Assembly: GCF_018861905.1 (NCBI RefSeq)
Contig: NZ_JAHLDU010000011.1
Coordinates: 90,959-154,958 of the forward strand
DNA: 64,000 bases
Reading direction: 5' to 3'
Origin: Clostridium sp. DSM 17811
Lineage (GTDB): Bacteria; Bacillota; Clostridia; Clostridiales; Clostridiaceae
The notes below the pieces were generated by a model. It made no database searches and had not been told where the DNA came from. It was given only the letters and a program-made list of their open reading frames with translations. A program made the position numbers and the translations under genes. Shown one piece after another: positions 1-8,248 of this stretch (position 1 is its first letter; each line of letters opens with the position of its first letter).

Positions 1-411
1 GGTCAAATTGATTATTTTCTTGCAGGAGCAGGAAGTGGTGGAACATTTAGTGGTGTTATGAAATATCTAAAGGAAAAGAATGAAAATATAAAGGGTATAT
101 TAGTAGATCCGGATGGATCAACCATAGGTGGTGGAGAGGAACATTGTTATGATATAGAAGGGATAGGAAATAATTTTGTTCCAACCACTATGGATTTAAA
201 CCTAGTTAAAAGTGTTATTAAAATTACTGATGATGAGGCTAAAGATAAGGTAAAGCTAATTGCTGTTCGTGAAGGATTATTTGTAGGAAGTTCTTCTGGA
301 GCTGCAATAGCGGCTGCAATAAAACTTGCAGAAACTATTGATAAGGGAAACATTGTTATAATATTGCCTGACAGAGGGGATAGATATTTTAGCAAAAACA
401 TTTATGATTAA
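1..411 (+). CDS. Cysteine synthase family protein, C-terminal part (5' end outside window)
   Basis: PLP-dependent O-acetylserine sulfhydrylase / cystathionine beta-synthase fold enzyme that joins sulfide to an activated serine. The reading frame is open from base 1, so the start and the PLP lysine lie upstream of the window. Visible are the phosphate-binding loop GAGSGGTFSG (first 20 residues), the C-terminal segment REGLFVGSSSGAA, and the family ending LPDRGDRYFS. The gene is followed by a strong terminator, so it is probably not cotranscribed with the sulfur operon that follows. CysK and the CBS-type cysteine synthases cannot be separated from this fragment. Confidence 0.9.
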   Translation, partial: GQIDYFLAGAGSGGTFSGVMKYLKEKNENIKGILVDPDGSTIGGGEEHCYDIEGIGNNFVPTTMDLNLVKSVIKITDDEAKDKVKLIAVREGLFVGSSSGAAIAAAIKLAETIDKGNIVIILPDRGDRYFSKNIYD

Positions 412-462
412 TACTTGTTATTATTTATAATTTAGTAGTCAAAAGGTAGAAAATAATATTTA

Positions 463-506
463 AAATTATGCAGCAAAGCTAACACCTTTGCTGCATAATT
501 TTTTTT
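463..506 (+). terminator. Intrinsic terminator of the cysteine synthase gene
   Basis: Perfect 16-bp stem (463-478 with 486-501), 7-nt loop, then a run of T residues to 506. It lies 52 bases after the stop codon. Confidence 0.9.
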
Positions 507-560
507 GGCGAAATATCATTAGGGCAGTATAAATAAAATTATTTTGGCTAGAAGAATATA

Positions 561-596
561 AGTTAGTTTACATATCAATGATTATGTAAACTAACT
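561..596. repeat. Perfect 13-bp inverted repeat without T-tract
   Basis: AGTTAGTTTACAT (561-573) is repeated in inverted form at 584-596 with a 10-base spacer. A partial third copy (ATGTAAAC) follows at about 601-608. There is no T-run, so this is more likely a protein-binding site or a structured RNA than a terminator. The rest of the 412-890 gap holds the terminator at 463, the promoter at 720-748 and AT-rich DNA with nothing else recognised. Confidence 0.55.
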
Positions 597-719
597 CTAA
601 AATGTAAACCTATTTTAAATTAATGAATAATACTAACAAAATCAAGAAATAGCAAAATATATATTATATTCAAAAATAAATAAAGTATAGATAATATATA
701 TGCTTAAAACATAAAAACA

Positions 720-748
720 TTGACATGTTTTTACTAATGTAATATTAT
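720..748 (+). promoter_or_regulatory. Sigma-A promoter of the thiocarboxylate sulfur operon
   Basis: TTGACA at 720-725, 17-base spacer, TATTAT at 743-748. The -35 box sits inside an inverted repeat (AAAAACAT 713-720, ATGTTTTT 725-732). A second small repeat, CATAC...GTATG (757-773), lies just after the -10 box. Both are plausible operator positions for a sulfur-responsive repressor; the regulator cannot be named from the sequence. Confidence 0.7.
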
Positions 749-890
749 TAATTAAACATACAGGTTTGGTATGAGAGATAAAGTGCGAATATTGCAAATT
801 ATGAGTGTTTGTTTTGAAATGAATTTAACAAAAAATACTGCTATTACAAGAGAAATTAAAATAAATCATGAAAATATTGGAGGAATAAAT

Positions 891-1106
891 ATGAATATCA
901 AAGTAAATGGCGAAGAAAAAAATATTAAAGATGATGTTACGGTGACTGAAATGTTAAAAATCGAAGATGTGGAAATGCCAGATATGGTTTCAGTTCAATT
1001 GAATGGTGAATTTGTGGATAGAGATCAATTTGTGAAAACTGTATTAAAAGAAAATGACGAAATAGAAGTTTTATATTTTATGGGAGGTGGAAGTCTTGGA
1101 CTTTAG
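891..1106 (+). CDS. ThiS/MoaD-like sulfur carrier protein (HcyS-like)
   Basis: Small beta-grasp protein of 71 residues that carries sulfur as a C-terminal thiocarboxylate. The ATG at 891 follows TTGGAGGAAT; the frame is open further upstream, but an earlier start would add about 40 residues not seen in ThiS-like proteins. The C-terminus reads YFMGGGSLGL: the usual Gly-Gly end is followed by four extra residues that must be trimmed before activation, which fits the JAMM protease gene two genes downstream. It is first in an operon with E1-like, protease, sulfite reductase and homocysteine synthase-like genes, the same set as the thiocarboxylate-dependent methionine route described in Wolinella succinogenes. 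Carrier identity is firm; the pathway is inferred from neighbours. Confidence 0.85.
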   Translation: MNIKVNGEEKNIKDDVTVTEMLKIEDVEMPDMVSVQLNGEFVDRDQFVKTVLKENDEIEVLYFMGGGSLGL

Positions 1107-1926
1107 TGAGGAGCAGATAGAAAGATATTCAAGACATATATTATTGTCTGAGGTTGGAGTTGAGGGACAAGAAAAATTACTAAATTCAAAAGTTCTTATT
1201 ATTGGAACAGGAGGTCTTGGGGCACCAGCTGCTATGTATTTGGCAGCTGCAGGAATAGGTACAATAGGACTTGTAGATGGCGATGTTGTTGATTTATCAA
1301 ATCTTCAGAGGCAAATTATACACCAAACTAAGAATGTGGGGCAACTTAAAGTTGAATCTGGAAAAGAAACAATAAATGAACTTAACCCAGATGTAAATGT
1401 CATTACTTACAATGAATTTGCTACATCAGAAAATATTTTAAATATTATAAAAGATCAGGATTATGATTTTATAATAGATGGAACAGATAATTTTGCTGCA
1501 AAATTTTTAATAAATGATGCCTGTGTACTTGCTAAAAAACCATTTTCTCATGCTGGAATAATAAGGTTTAAGGGACAACTCACAACTTATATTCCAGGTA
1601 ACAATACGCCTTGTTATAGATGTATTTTCCAAACACCACCACCAGAAGGAATGGTGCCAACATGTAGAGAAGCTGGCGTACTTGGAGTAATGGGTGGAGT
1701 TGTGGGAACACTCCAAGCAACAGAAGCTATTAAATATATACTAGGACTTGGACAAACTCTCGCAGGTTATTTACTAACTTATGATGGACTAAAGATGGAA
1801 TTTAAGAAAATAAAAATAAATCATAATAAAAGATGTGGAGTTTGTGGGGATCATCCTACTATAACAGCTTTAATAGACTATGCAAATCCATCTTGTGATT
1901 TAAAAACAGGAAAGTTGAATGGGTGA
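1096..1926 (+). CDS. ThiF/MoeB-like E1 adenylyltransferase (HcyF-like)
   Basis: ATP-dependent enzyme that adenylates the C-terminal glycine of the sulfur carrier so that sulfide can be loaded. The Rossmann motif IGTGGLGAP lies near residue 35, followed by DVVDLSNLQRQ. Two CxxC pairs (CYRC, CGVC) should bind structural zinc, and PTCREAG holds the likely catalytic cysteine. The start is taken as TTG 1096, eight bases after GGGAGG (1082-1087); the GTG at 1087 lies inside that ribosome binding site. The gene overlaps the end of the carrier gene by 11 bases, implying translational coupling. Length (276 residues) is typical of MoeB/ThiF. Confidence 0.88.
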   Translation: MDFSEEQIERYSRHILLSEVGVEGQEKLLNSKVLIIGTGGLGAPAAMYLAAAGIGTIGLVDGDVVDLSNLQRQIIHQTKNVGQLKVESGKETINELNPDVNVITYNEFATSENILNIIKDQDYDFIIDGTDNFAAKFLINDACVLAKKPFSHAGIIRFKGQLTTYIPGNNTPCYRCIFQTPPPEGMVPTCREAGVLGVMGGVVGTLQATEAIKYILGLGQTLAGYLLTYDGLKMEFKKIKINHNKRCGVCGDHPTITALIDYANPSCDLKTGKLNG

Positions 1927-1931
1927 TTAAT

Positions 1932-2339
1932 ATGATATATATTGATAAACTTACGATAGATAAAATAATAAATCAGGCAAAAGAGGAGTTCCCTAATGAA
2001 TGTTGTGGCTTTTTATCAGGAACTAAAAGCGAAGGTATAATTAATGTGAAAAAGTCATATCCACTTACAAATTTAGATAAAAGTAGTGAGCATTTTTCAA
2101 TGGATCCTAAGGAACAATTTAATACAATAAAAATTATTAGAGGTCATGATATGTTATTCATTGGAAACTATCATTCCCATCCATATACTCCCTCAAGGCC
2201 TTCAGAAGAAGATATAAGACTGGCGTATGATCCAAAGATAATATATGGCATTTTATCACTTGAAAAAGAAGAGCCAGTATTTAACTTGTTTAAGATAAAT
2301 AAAGATGGCGTTCTTAAACTTGAGTACAAAACTATTTAA
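1932..2339 (+). CDS. JAMM/M67 metalloprotease (Mec/HcyD-like)
   Basis: Zinc protease of the JAB1/MPN family, 135 residues. The N-terminal NECCGFLSG carries the catalytic-side glutamate. The zinc motif HSHP followed by SEED gives the H-x-H-x10-D signature. In carrier-protein sulfur pathways such enzymes cut residues off the carrier C-terminus to expose Gly-Gly, and the carrier here does have a short tail after its glycines. ATG 1932 is chosen, with GGGTGA at 1921-1926; GTG 1923 is an alternative overlapping the previous stop. It sits between the E1 and sulfite reductase genes. Confidence 0.85.
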   Translation: MIYIDKLTIDKIINQAKEEFPNECCGFLSGTKSEGIINVKKSYPLTNLDKSSEHFSMDPKEQFNTIKIIRGHDMLFIGNYHSHPYTPSRPSEEDIRLAYDPKIIYGILSLEKEEPVFNLFKINKDGVLKLEYKTI

Positions 2340-2400
2340 TATATTAATTTAGATTTTAATATACAAATGCTTTTATTAATACAAAGGGAAGTGATTTAGG

Positions 2401-4701
2401 ATGATTAATATTACAGAAGAAAGTTATAAGGTGATAGAAGATTTTAAAGAAAAAGCCGATTTATATATGAATGGCAAACTTGATCCTACTAGATTTAAGG
2501 CATTTAGAGTTTCTATGGGAGTTTACGAACAAAGAGCTTCAGATACTTATATGGTAAGGACTAGGATTCCTGGTGGAGTAATTACACTAGAGCAATTTAA
2601 GCAGATAAGTGATATCTCAAAAAAATATGCAAAAGGTTTATTGCGTTTTACTTCTAGGCAGGATATTCAGTTTCAAAGTGTTGAATTAGCAGATGTATAT
2701 AGTATTATGAAGGAGCTTATAGAAGTAGGTATAATTACTAAGGGAACTGGCGGTAATACAGTAAGAAATGTTGAGTGTTCCCCTCTTTCTGGAGTGTCTA
2801 GAAATGATGTATTTGACGTAACTAGTTATATGAGTGAAGTTACTAATTATTTGCTTAAAGACCCTACCACTATGAATCTTCCAAGAAAATATAAAATAGG
2901 TTTTTCAAATACTCTCGGCGACACTGGAAACGCTACAATATCTGATTTGGGATTTATAGCAAGGGTAGTTGATGGAGCTAAAGGGTTTGAGGTTTATGGT
3001 GGTGGAGGTTTTGGAGGAAATCCAAAAGTATCACTAAAACTTGAGGATTTTATTAATGTAAAAGATGTTTTGTATTATGTTCAAGCTATGAAGGAACTTT
3101 TTGAAAAAGAAGGGGACAGAAGCAATAAACATAAAGCAAGAATAAGGTATATTGTTGAAAGATTAGGTGAAGAAAAATTTAAACTAAGGTTTAATGAAGA
3201 ACTTAAAAGAATAAAGAAAGATAGAGATGTTGATTTAATAATAGATGATGTCATAGATGAAAAATATGATCAAATTGCTGAAGGTTCTGAAATTGATAAG
3301 GCATATGAAAGTGTTTTATTCCCTCAAAAACAAGTTGGATATACTTCTGTTTATGTACATCCGCAAGGAGGAAATTTAGAAGCGGTAAACCTTCAAGAAA
3401 TATTAGATTTTGTTAATAAATTGGATTATAAAATATCTATAAGGCTTTCAAACACTCAGAGCTTTTTTGTGAGAGATTTAAAAGATAACGATGCTAAAAC
3501 ATTATTAAAAATAATAGCACCATTTTCATCAAATTTTAACATATATAATTCAGTAACTTGCGTTGGAGCATCAACTTGTCAATTAGGACTGTGTTTATCA
3601 CAAAATCTGTTGCAAGCTATAAAGGAAGAATTTAGTGAAAATACTGATGAAATTAAAGCATCACTTCCTAGAATCTTTATATCGGGATGTCCTAATTCCT
3701 GTGGGCGTCACCAAATAGGCAAAATAGGCTTAAGTGGGAGAGCAAAAAGAACAGAAGATGGTCTAATGCCTACGTATACTGTATCATTTGGTGGTAATGT
3801 TGGGCATGGCCAAGCTAAAATCGGAGAATCATACGGTGATATTCCTGCAAAGAAGGTACCAAAGTATCTTGCAGAGATTGCTAAGCTTAAAAAAACATCC
3901 GGTTATGAGTCTTTTGAAGAGTTTTTAAATAATACCCAGAAGGATGTAAGAGAGTTAACTAATAAATATGGAGCATTGGAAACATTTAAAGAAAATCCTG
4001 ACCTTTATTATGACTTTGGAGCAAGTGAAAAATTTTCTATTGAAGGACGTGGACCTGGTGAGTGTAGTACAGGGGTATTTGATGTTATAAAACTTGACTT
4101 ATCAAATGCAGAAAGTTCTCTTTTAAAGTATAAATCAAGTAAAAAATCGCAAGATTTGTACGAGGCTGCGGTGTCATCTGCGAGAACTCTTTTAGTATTA
4201 AAGGGCATAGATACAGCAAAGGATAGAGAGATATTCAAACAATTTAATATAAATTTTGTTGAAACTGGTTTCGTTAGCAAATCTGTTGTAGAGCTTTTCG
4301 ATACGCTTCTTGATTATAAACTTGGCGATATAGTTGATATAACAAGTAAAGCAGTTGAGGTTGAATATCTTTATAACAAGGTAAAAGAAATGTATGGATC
4401 TTTAAATGGACAATTAGAAATAACACTTCCAAAGGAAGTATCAATTAACGTGTCAGAGGAATCACAAATAAGTAAAGATTATGAAGTTATTGATTTTAGA
4501 GGAGTTACATGTCCAATGAATTTTGTAAAAGTTAAAATTCAACTATCTAAAATAAAGTCTGGTGAAAAAAGAGGATTTTATTTAGATGATGGTGATCCTA
4601 TAAAAAATGTTCCATTAAGTGTTTCAAAAGAAGGTAACAAGATAATATTAATAGATAATAATTATGAAGGCTATAATTTACTTGTAGTTGAGAAAAAATA
4701 A
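2401..4701 (+). CDS. Sulfite reductase hemoprotein fused to a helical domain and a C-terminal TusA domain
   Basis: Siroheme/[4Fe-4S] enzyme reducing sulfite to sulfide, 766 residues; usual sulfite reductases end near 510-550. The cluster ligands are C387 and C393 (C-x5-C) and C430 and C434 (C-x3-C), in the order expected for the family. Residues about 537-690 form an extra, mostly helical region that opens with GRGPGEC (cysteine 555). Residues about 695-766 are a TusA/SirA domain with VTCPMNF, its sulfur-accepting cysteine being C704. The fusion suggests that sulfide or persulfide is handed directly to a carrier cysteine. It is the fourth gene of the operon, preceded by AGGGAAGTGAT. Reductase and TusA calls are firm; the function of the middle region is unknown. 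Confidence 0.9.
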   Translation: MINITEESYKVIEDFKEKADLYMNGKLDPTRFKAFRVSMGVYEQRASDTYMVRTRIPGGVITLEQFKQISDISKKYAKGLLRFTSRQDIQFQSVELADVYSIMKELIEVGIITKGTGGNTVRNVECSPLSGVSRNDVFDVTSYMSEVTNYLLKDPTTMNLPRKYKIGFSNTLGDTGNATISDLGFIARVVDGAKGFEVYGGGGFGGNPKVSLKLEDFINVKDVLYYVQAMKELFEKEGDRSNKHKARIRYIVERLGEEKFKLRFNEELKRIKKDRDVDLIIDDVIDEKYDQIAEGSEIDKAYESVLFPQKQVGYTSVYVHPQGGNLEAVNLQEILDFVNKLDYKISIRLSNTQSFFVRDLKDNDAKTLLKIIAPFSSNFNIYNSVTCVGASTCQLGLCLSQNLLQAIKEEFSENTDEIKASLPRIFISGCPNSCGRHQIGKIGLSGRAKRTEDGLMPTYTVSFGGNVGHGQAKIGESYGDIPAKKVPKYLAEIAKLKKTSGYESFEEFLNNTQKDVRELTNKYGALETFKENPDLYYDFGASEKFSIEGRGPGECSTGVFDVIKLDLSNAESSLLKYKSSKKSQDLYEAAVSSARTLLVLKGIDTAKDREIFKQFNINFVETGFVSKSVVELFDTLLDYKLGDIVDITSKAVEVEYLYNKVKEMYGSLNGQLEITLPKEVSINVSEESQISKDYEVIDFRGVTCPMNFVKVKIQLSKIKSGEKRGFYLDDGDPIKNVPLSVSKEGNKIILIDNNYEGYNLLVVEKK

Positions 4702-4717
4702 CTTCAGAGGTGTAAAT

Positions 4718-5950
4718 ATGAAATTCAACACTAAATTAATACATGGAAATCTAAAAACTGATGAAACAGGAGCAACTAATACACCACTACATTTATCAAA
4801 TGCATTTGCTCATAATACGGCGGAGAAGTTAGAGGGTATAATGAAGGGTACGAGTATGGGATATGCTTACACTAGAATTTCAAACCCTACTGTTACTTCG
4901 TTTGAAAGAAGAATTGCAAGTATCGAGGGAGGCCTCGCAGCTACTGCTGCTGCCTCTGGTATGAGTGCTATATATCTTGCAATAATGAATATTGTTGAGT
5001 GTGGAGACGAAATAATAGCATCTAGTGGCCTTTTTGGGGGAACTTATGCACTTCTTAAAAATCTAAAAAGTTATGGTATAAATGTTAAGTTTTTAGAAAA
5101 TTTAGATGAAGAGAGTTTAGAAGCTGTTATAAATGAAAATACAAAAATTGTATTTGGAGAAACATTAGGTAATCCAAAGCTAGATGTATTGGATATAGAG
5201 GAAGTAGCTAAGGTTTGTAATAAACATAATCTTATTTTTATTGTAGATTCTACTATAACAACTCCATTCCTTATAAGACCAATTGAATATGGAGCAGATA
5301 TTGTTATCCATTCAACTTCTAAATATATAAATGGAACCTCAAATTCTATTGGTGGAATCATAGTAGATGGAGGAAGTAGTAAATATAAAGATATCAAGTA
5401 TAAAAATTTTAATGAGTATAGTAAAAAGTTTGGGAAAATGGCATACACATCAAAGCTTAGAAATACGGTAGGAAAAGATATTGGAGCGTCTCTTGCACCT
5501 TTTAATGCTTTTTTAAATCTAACTGGAATTGAAACATTGTCACTTAGAATGAGAGAGCATTGTTCAAATACTCTAGCAGTGGCAAAATTTTTAAGTAACA
5601 ATAGTAAAGTAACATCAGTAAATTATCCGAGTCTTTCGACTTCTAAATACTATAATATAGCTCAAAAGTATTATAAAAATGGAGCTAGTGGGGTTTTAAC
5701 TTTCAGACTTGGAAGCAAGGAGAATGCTTTTAAATTTATTAATAATTTAAAAATGATTCTTAATATTACCAATATTGGTGATACTAAAACTTTAATTATT
5801 CATCCTGCCTCAACAATATGTTCTAGTAATACAGAAAATGAAAAAGAACAGATGGGAGTTTTTGATGATTTGTTAAGGCTTTCTGTTGGCATAGAAGATA
5901 TTGAAGATATACTATTTGATATTGAGAGCGCTATGAACTCCATTAACTAA
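4718..5950 (+). CDS. Cys/Met metabolism PLP enzyme, O-acetylhomoserine sulfhydrylase-like
   Basis: PLP-dependent gamma-replacement enzyme, 410 residues, of the MetY/MetB/MetC family. The conserved block SRISNPT-like YTRISNPT lies near residue 52, ATAAASGMSA binds PLP phosphate, and HSTSKYINGTSNSIGG holds the PLP lysine. The start is ATG 4718 after CAGAGGTG; translation from further upstream would overlap the sulfite reductase gene without a better binding site. In this operon the sulfur donor may be the carrier thiocarboxylate rather than free sulfide. A second, SAM-controlled paralog lies at 47494. Family is certain; the exact substrate is inferred. Confidence 0.87.
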   Translation: MKFNTKLIHGNLKTDETGATNTPLHLSNAFAHNTAEKLEGIMKGTSMGYAYTRISNPTVTSFERRIASIEGGLAATAAASGMSAIYLAIMNIVECGDEIIASSGLFGGTYALLKNLKSYGINVKFLENLDEESLEAVINENTKIVFGETLGNPKLDVLDIEEVAKVCNKHNLIFIVDSTITTPFLIRPIEYGADIVIHSTSKYINGTSNSIGGIIVDGGSSKYKDIKYKNFNEYSKKFGKMAYTSKLRNTVGKDIGASLAPFNAFLNLTGIETLSLRMREHCSNTLAVAKFLSNNSKVTSVNYPSLSTSKYYNIAQKYYKNGASGVLTFRLGSKENAFKFINNLKMILNITNIGDTKTLIIHPASTICSSNTENEKEQMGVFDDLLRLSVGIEDIEDILFDIESAMNSIN

Positions 5951-5957
5951 TAGTTAT

Positions 5958-6003
5958 AAAGAGCAGCTTACATGATGTTATATCACGTAAAGCTACTCTT
6001 TTT
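5958..6003 (+). terminator. Terminator of the sulfur operon
   Basis: Imperfect stem built on AAAGAGCAGCTTACATGAT and ATCACGTAAAGCTACTCTTT followed by TTTT. It begins 8 bases after the stop codon. Confidence 0.8.
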
Positions 6004-6119
6004 AAGTTTTCTTATTTATTTTTCAAAAAACAAAGGATTTTACAATATTTAGTCGAATTTAATATATCAGTGATAATATATTTTGTTTATAAAAAATTAT
6101 GAATAGGAAGTGATTTTTT

Positions 6120-8153
6120 GTGGAGGATAATAAAAATGAACATATTAAAATAATGGATATTGATCCATACCTTAAACCATATGAAAGCGATATTAACCTT
6201 AGAATGAAGTCTTATTCATCTTCTAAGAAAAAATTACTAGGTTATAATCAAGATTTTAAATCTTTTGCAAATGGTGAATTATATTATGGCTTTCATTTAA
6301 TGAAAGATGGTTGGATTTATAGAGAATGGGCTCCTAATGCTGATGCTCTTTATTTGATTGGTGACTTTAATTATTGGGATCCACATACACATCCAATGCA
6401 AAAAACAGAAAATGGAAATTGGGAAATTTTCTTACCAGGAGTACAAGCTCTTAAACATATGTCACGTGTTAAGGTAAGAGTAGTAGCAAAAAGAAAATCA
6501 AGAGATAGAATTCCACTTTATATTAAGAGAACAGTTCAGGATCATGATACTCATGATTTTGCAGGTCAAATTTGGCAGCCAGAGCATGCATTTATCTGGC
6601 AGGATAGTGGCTTTCATATTGAAAGTACAAAACCATTATTTATATATGAAACTCATGTAGGTATGGCACAGGAAAAAGATGGCATTGGTACTTTTAATGA
6701 GTTTACAGAAAATATACTTCCAAGAATAAAAGCTGATGGTTATAATACTTTGCAACTTATGGCAATTATGCAACATCCATATTATGCATCCTTTGGCTAT
6801 CAAGTATCTAATTTTTATGCTGTTTCCTCTTGGTTTGGTACCCCGGAGGATTTAAAAAAATTAATTAATACTGCTCACCTAATGGGTATTGCGGTATTGC
6901 TTGATTTAGTACATTCTCATTCAATTAAGAATATAGCTGAGGGTATTAATGAATTTGATGGAACTGATTATCAGTTTTTCCATACTGGCATTAAAGGAAA
7001 TCATCCAGCTTGGGGTACAAAACTATTTAATTACGGAAAACCAGAGGTTATTCATTTTCTTTTATCAAATATTAAGTTTTGGCTCGAAGAATACCATTTT
7101 GATGGTTATCGATTTGACGGTGTGTCATCCATGTTATATCATCACCAAGGACTAGGAGTAGCATTTACAGATTACAGTAAATACTTTAGTATGGAGACGG
7201 ATATAGAGGCAATTACATACCTTCAATTTGCAAATGATTTAATTAGGGAAGTAAATCCTACAGCTGTTACAATAGCTGAAGATATGAGTGGAATGCCAGG
7301 AATGTGTATACCTGTAAGCTTTGGTGGTCTGGGTTTTGATTATCGCTTATCTATGGGGGTACCTGATCTTTGGGTGAAAATATTAAAAGAGTTACCTGAT
7401 GAAAAATGGAGTATGAATCAATTATGGTATGAATTAACTAGTAGAAGGCCTATGGAGAAAAACATAGGTTATTCTGAATCACATGATCAGGCACTTGTAG
7501 GGGATAAGACTATAATGTTTAGGCTAGGTGGCAAGGAAATGTATTCTCATATGCTCAAAGATGATGATAACTTAATAATAAATCGAGCAATAGAACTTGA
7601 TAAACTTATTAAATTTATCACTATAACTTTAGGTGGAGAGGGATATTTAAATTTTATGGGGAATGAATTTGGTCATCCAGAATGGATTGATTTTCCAAGA
7701 GAAGGTAACAATTGGAGTTATAAATATGCCAGAAGACAATGGAGTCTTATGGAAAACAAGGATCTTAAATATGACTATTTATCAAATTTTGATAGAGAAA
7801 TGATAAATTTTATAAAATATAATAATGTTTTAAGTGCTAGTGATGAGCAAAATCTTTGGACTGATGAAAAATTTAAACTGCTTGCATTCAGAAAGGGTGG
7901 ACTGGTGTTTCTATTTAATTTTAATTCGGACACTTCTTTCCCTAAATATGAACTACCAACCTCTGAAAATGGTGATTACAAGGTTGTTTTTAATAGTGAT
8001 GAAGTTATGTTTGGTGGACAAAGTAGAATTGATACGAAGTATATTTATCACACCAAAGTGTTAAGTCATAAGGATAATAAGACTGGGGTTATAATAAACA
8101 CACCAAGTAGAACTGTTCTAGTTTTAAAGAAAATAGACAATAATACAGATTAA
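6120..8153 (+). CDS. glgB: 1,4-alpha-glucan branching enzyme, eukaryote-like GH13 type
   Basis: Transfers alpha-1,4 glucan segments to alpha-1,6 positions in glycogen. The 677-residue protein has an N-terminal CBM48-like domain (YREWAPNADALYLIGDFNYW, about 60-85) and a GH13 barrel. The four GH13 regions are visible: DLVHSHS, GYRFDGVSS with nucleophile D333, IAEDMSG with acid/base E387, and ESHDQ with D456. Layout and size resemble the eukaryotic/Bacteroidetes branching-enzyme group more than short bacterial GlgB. The start is GTG 6120 after TAGGAAGTGAT. It stands alone: no glgA, glgC or glgP is nearby, so its partners lie elsewhere. Confidence 0.9.
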   Translation: MEDNKNEHIKIMDIDPYLKPYESDINLRMKSYSSSKKKLLGYNQDFKSFANGELYYGFHLMKDGWIYREWAPNADALYLIGDFNYWDPHTHPMQKTENGNWEIFLPGVQALKHMSRVKVRVVAKRKSRDRIPLYIKRTVQDHDTHDFAGQIWQPEHAFIWQDSGFHIESTKPLFIYETHVGMAQEKDGIGTFNEFTENILPRIKADGYNTLQLMAIMQHPYYASFGYQVSNFYAVSSWFGTPEDLKKLINTAHLMGIAVLLDLVHSHSIKNIAEGINEFDGTDYQFFHTGIKGNHPAWGTKLFNYGKPEVIHFLLSNIKFWLEEYHFDGYRFDGVSSMLYHHQGLGVAFTDYSKYFSMETDIEAITYLQFANDLIREVNPTAVTIAEDMSGMPGMCIPVSFGGLGFDYRLSMGVPDLWVKILKELPDEKWSMNQLWYELTSRRPMEKNIGYSESHDQALVGDKTIMFRLGGKEMYSHMLKDDDNLIINRAIELDKLIKFITITLGGEGYLNFMGNEFGHPEWIDFPREGNNWSYKYARRQWSLMENKDLKYDYLSNFDREMINFIKYNNVLSASDEQNLWTDEKFKLLAFRKGGLVFLFNFNSDTSFPKYELPTSENGDYKVVFNSDEVMFGGQSRIDTKYIYHTKVLSHKDNKTGVIINTPSRTVLVLKKIDNNTD

Positions 8154-8174
8154 ATATTAAAATAGATTGTAAAA

Positions 8175-8232
8175 GGGGACGGCAGTCTAAAAAATCTCGT
8201 TAATCACGAGAATATTTTTAGACAACCGTCCC
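8175..8232. repeat. Long REP-like palindrome, GGGACGG...CCGTCCC
   Basis: Three stacked stems: GGGACGG/CCGTCCC (8176-8182, 8226-8232), GTCTAAAAA/TTTTTAGAC (8185-8193, 8215-8223) and TCTCG/CGAGA (8195-8199, 8207-8211). It lies between the convergent branching-enzyme and gltD genes, so it may end transcription from both sides. The GGGGACGG...CCGTCCC outline is like the dispersed palindromes linked to REP-associated Y1 transposases in Firmicutes; no transposase gene is in this window. Confidence 0.6.
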
Positions 8233-8248
8233 TAAGTTTTACTATATT

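Noticed and set aside
771..890. N-terminal extension of the sulfur carrier gene
   Set aside because: The frame is open, but ATG 891 has a clear GGAGG site and gives the normal family length.
412..890. Possible T-box or SAM element before the sulfur operon
   Set aside because: No T-box sequence, no S-box core and no terminator between promoter and first gene.
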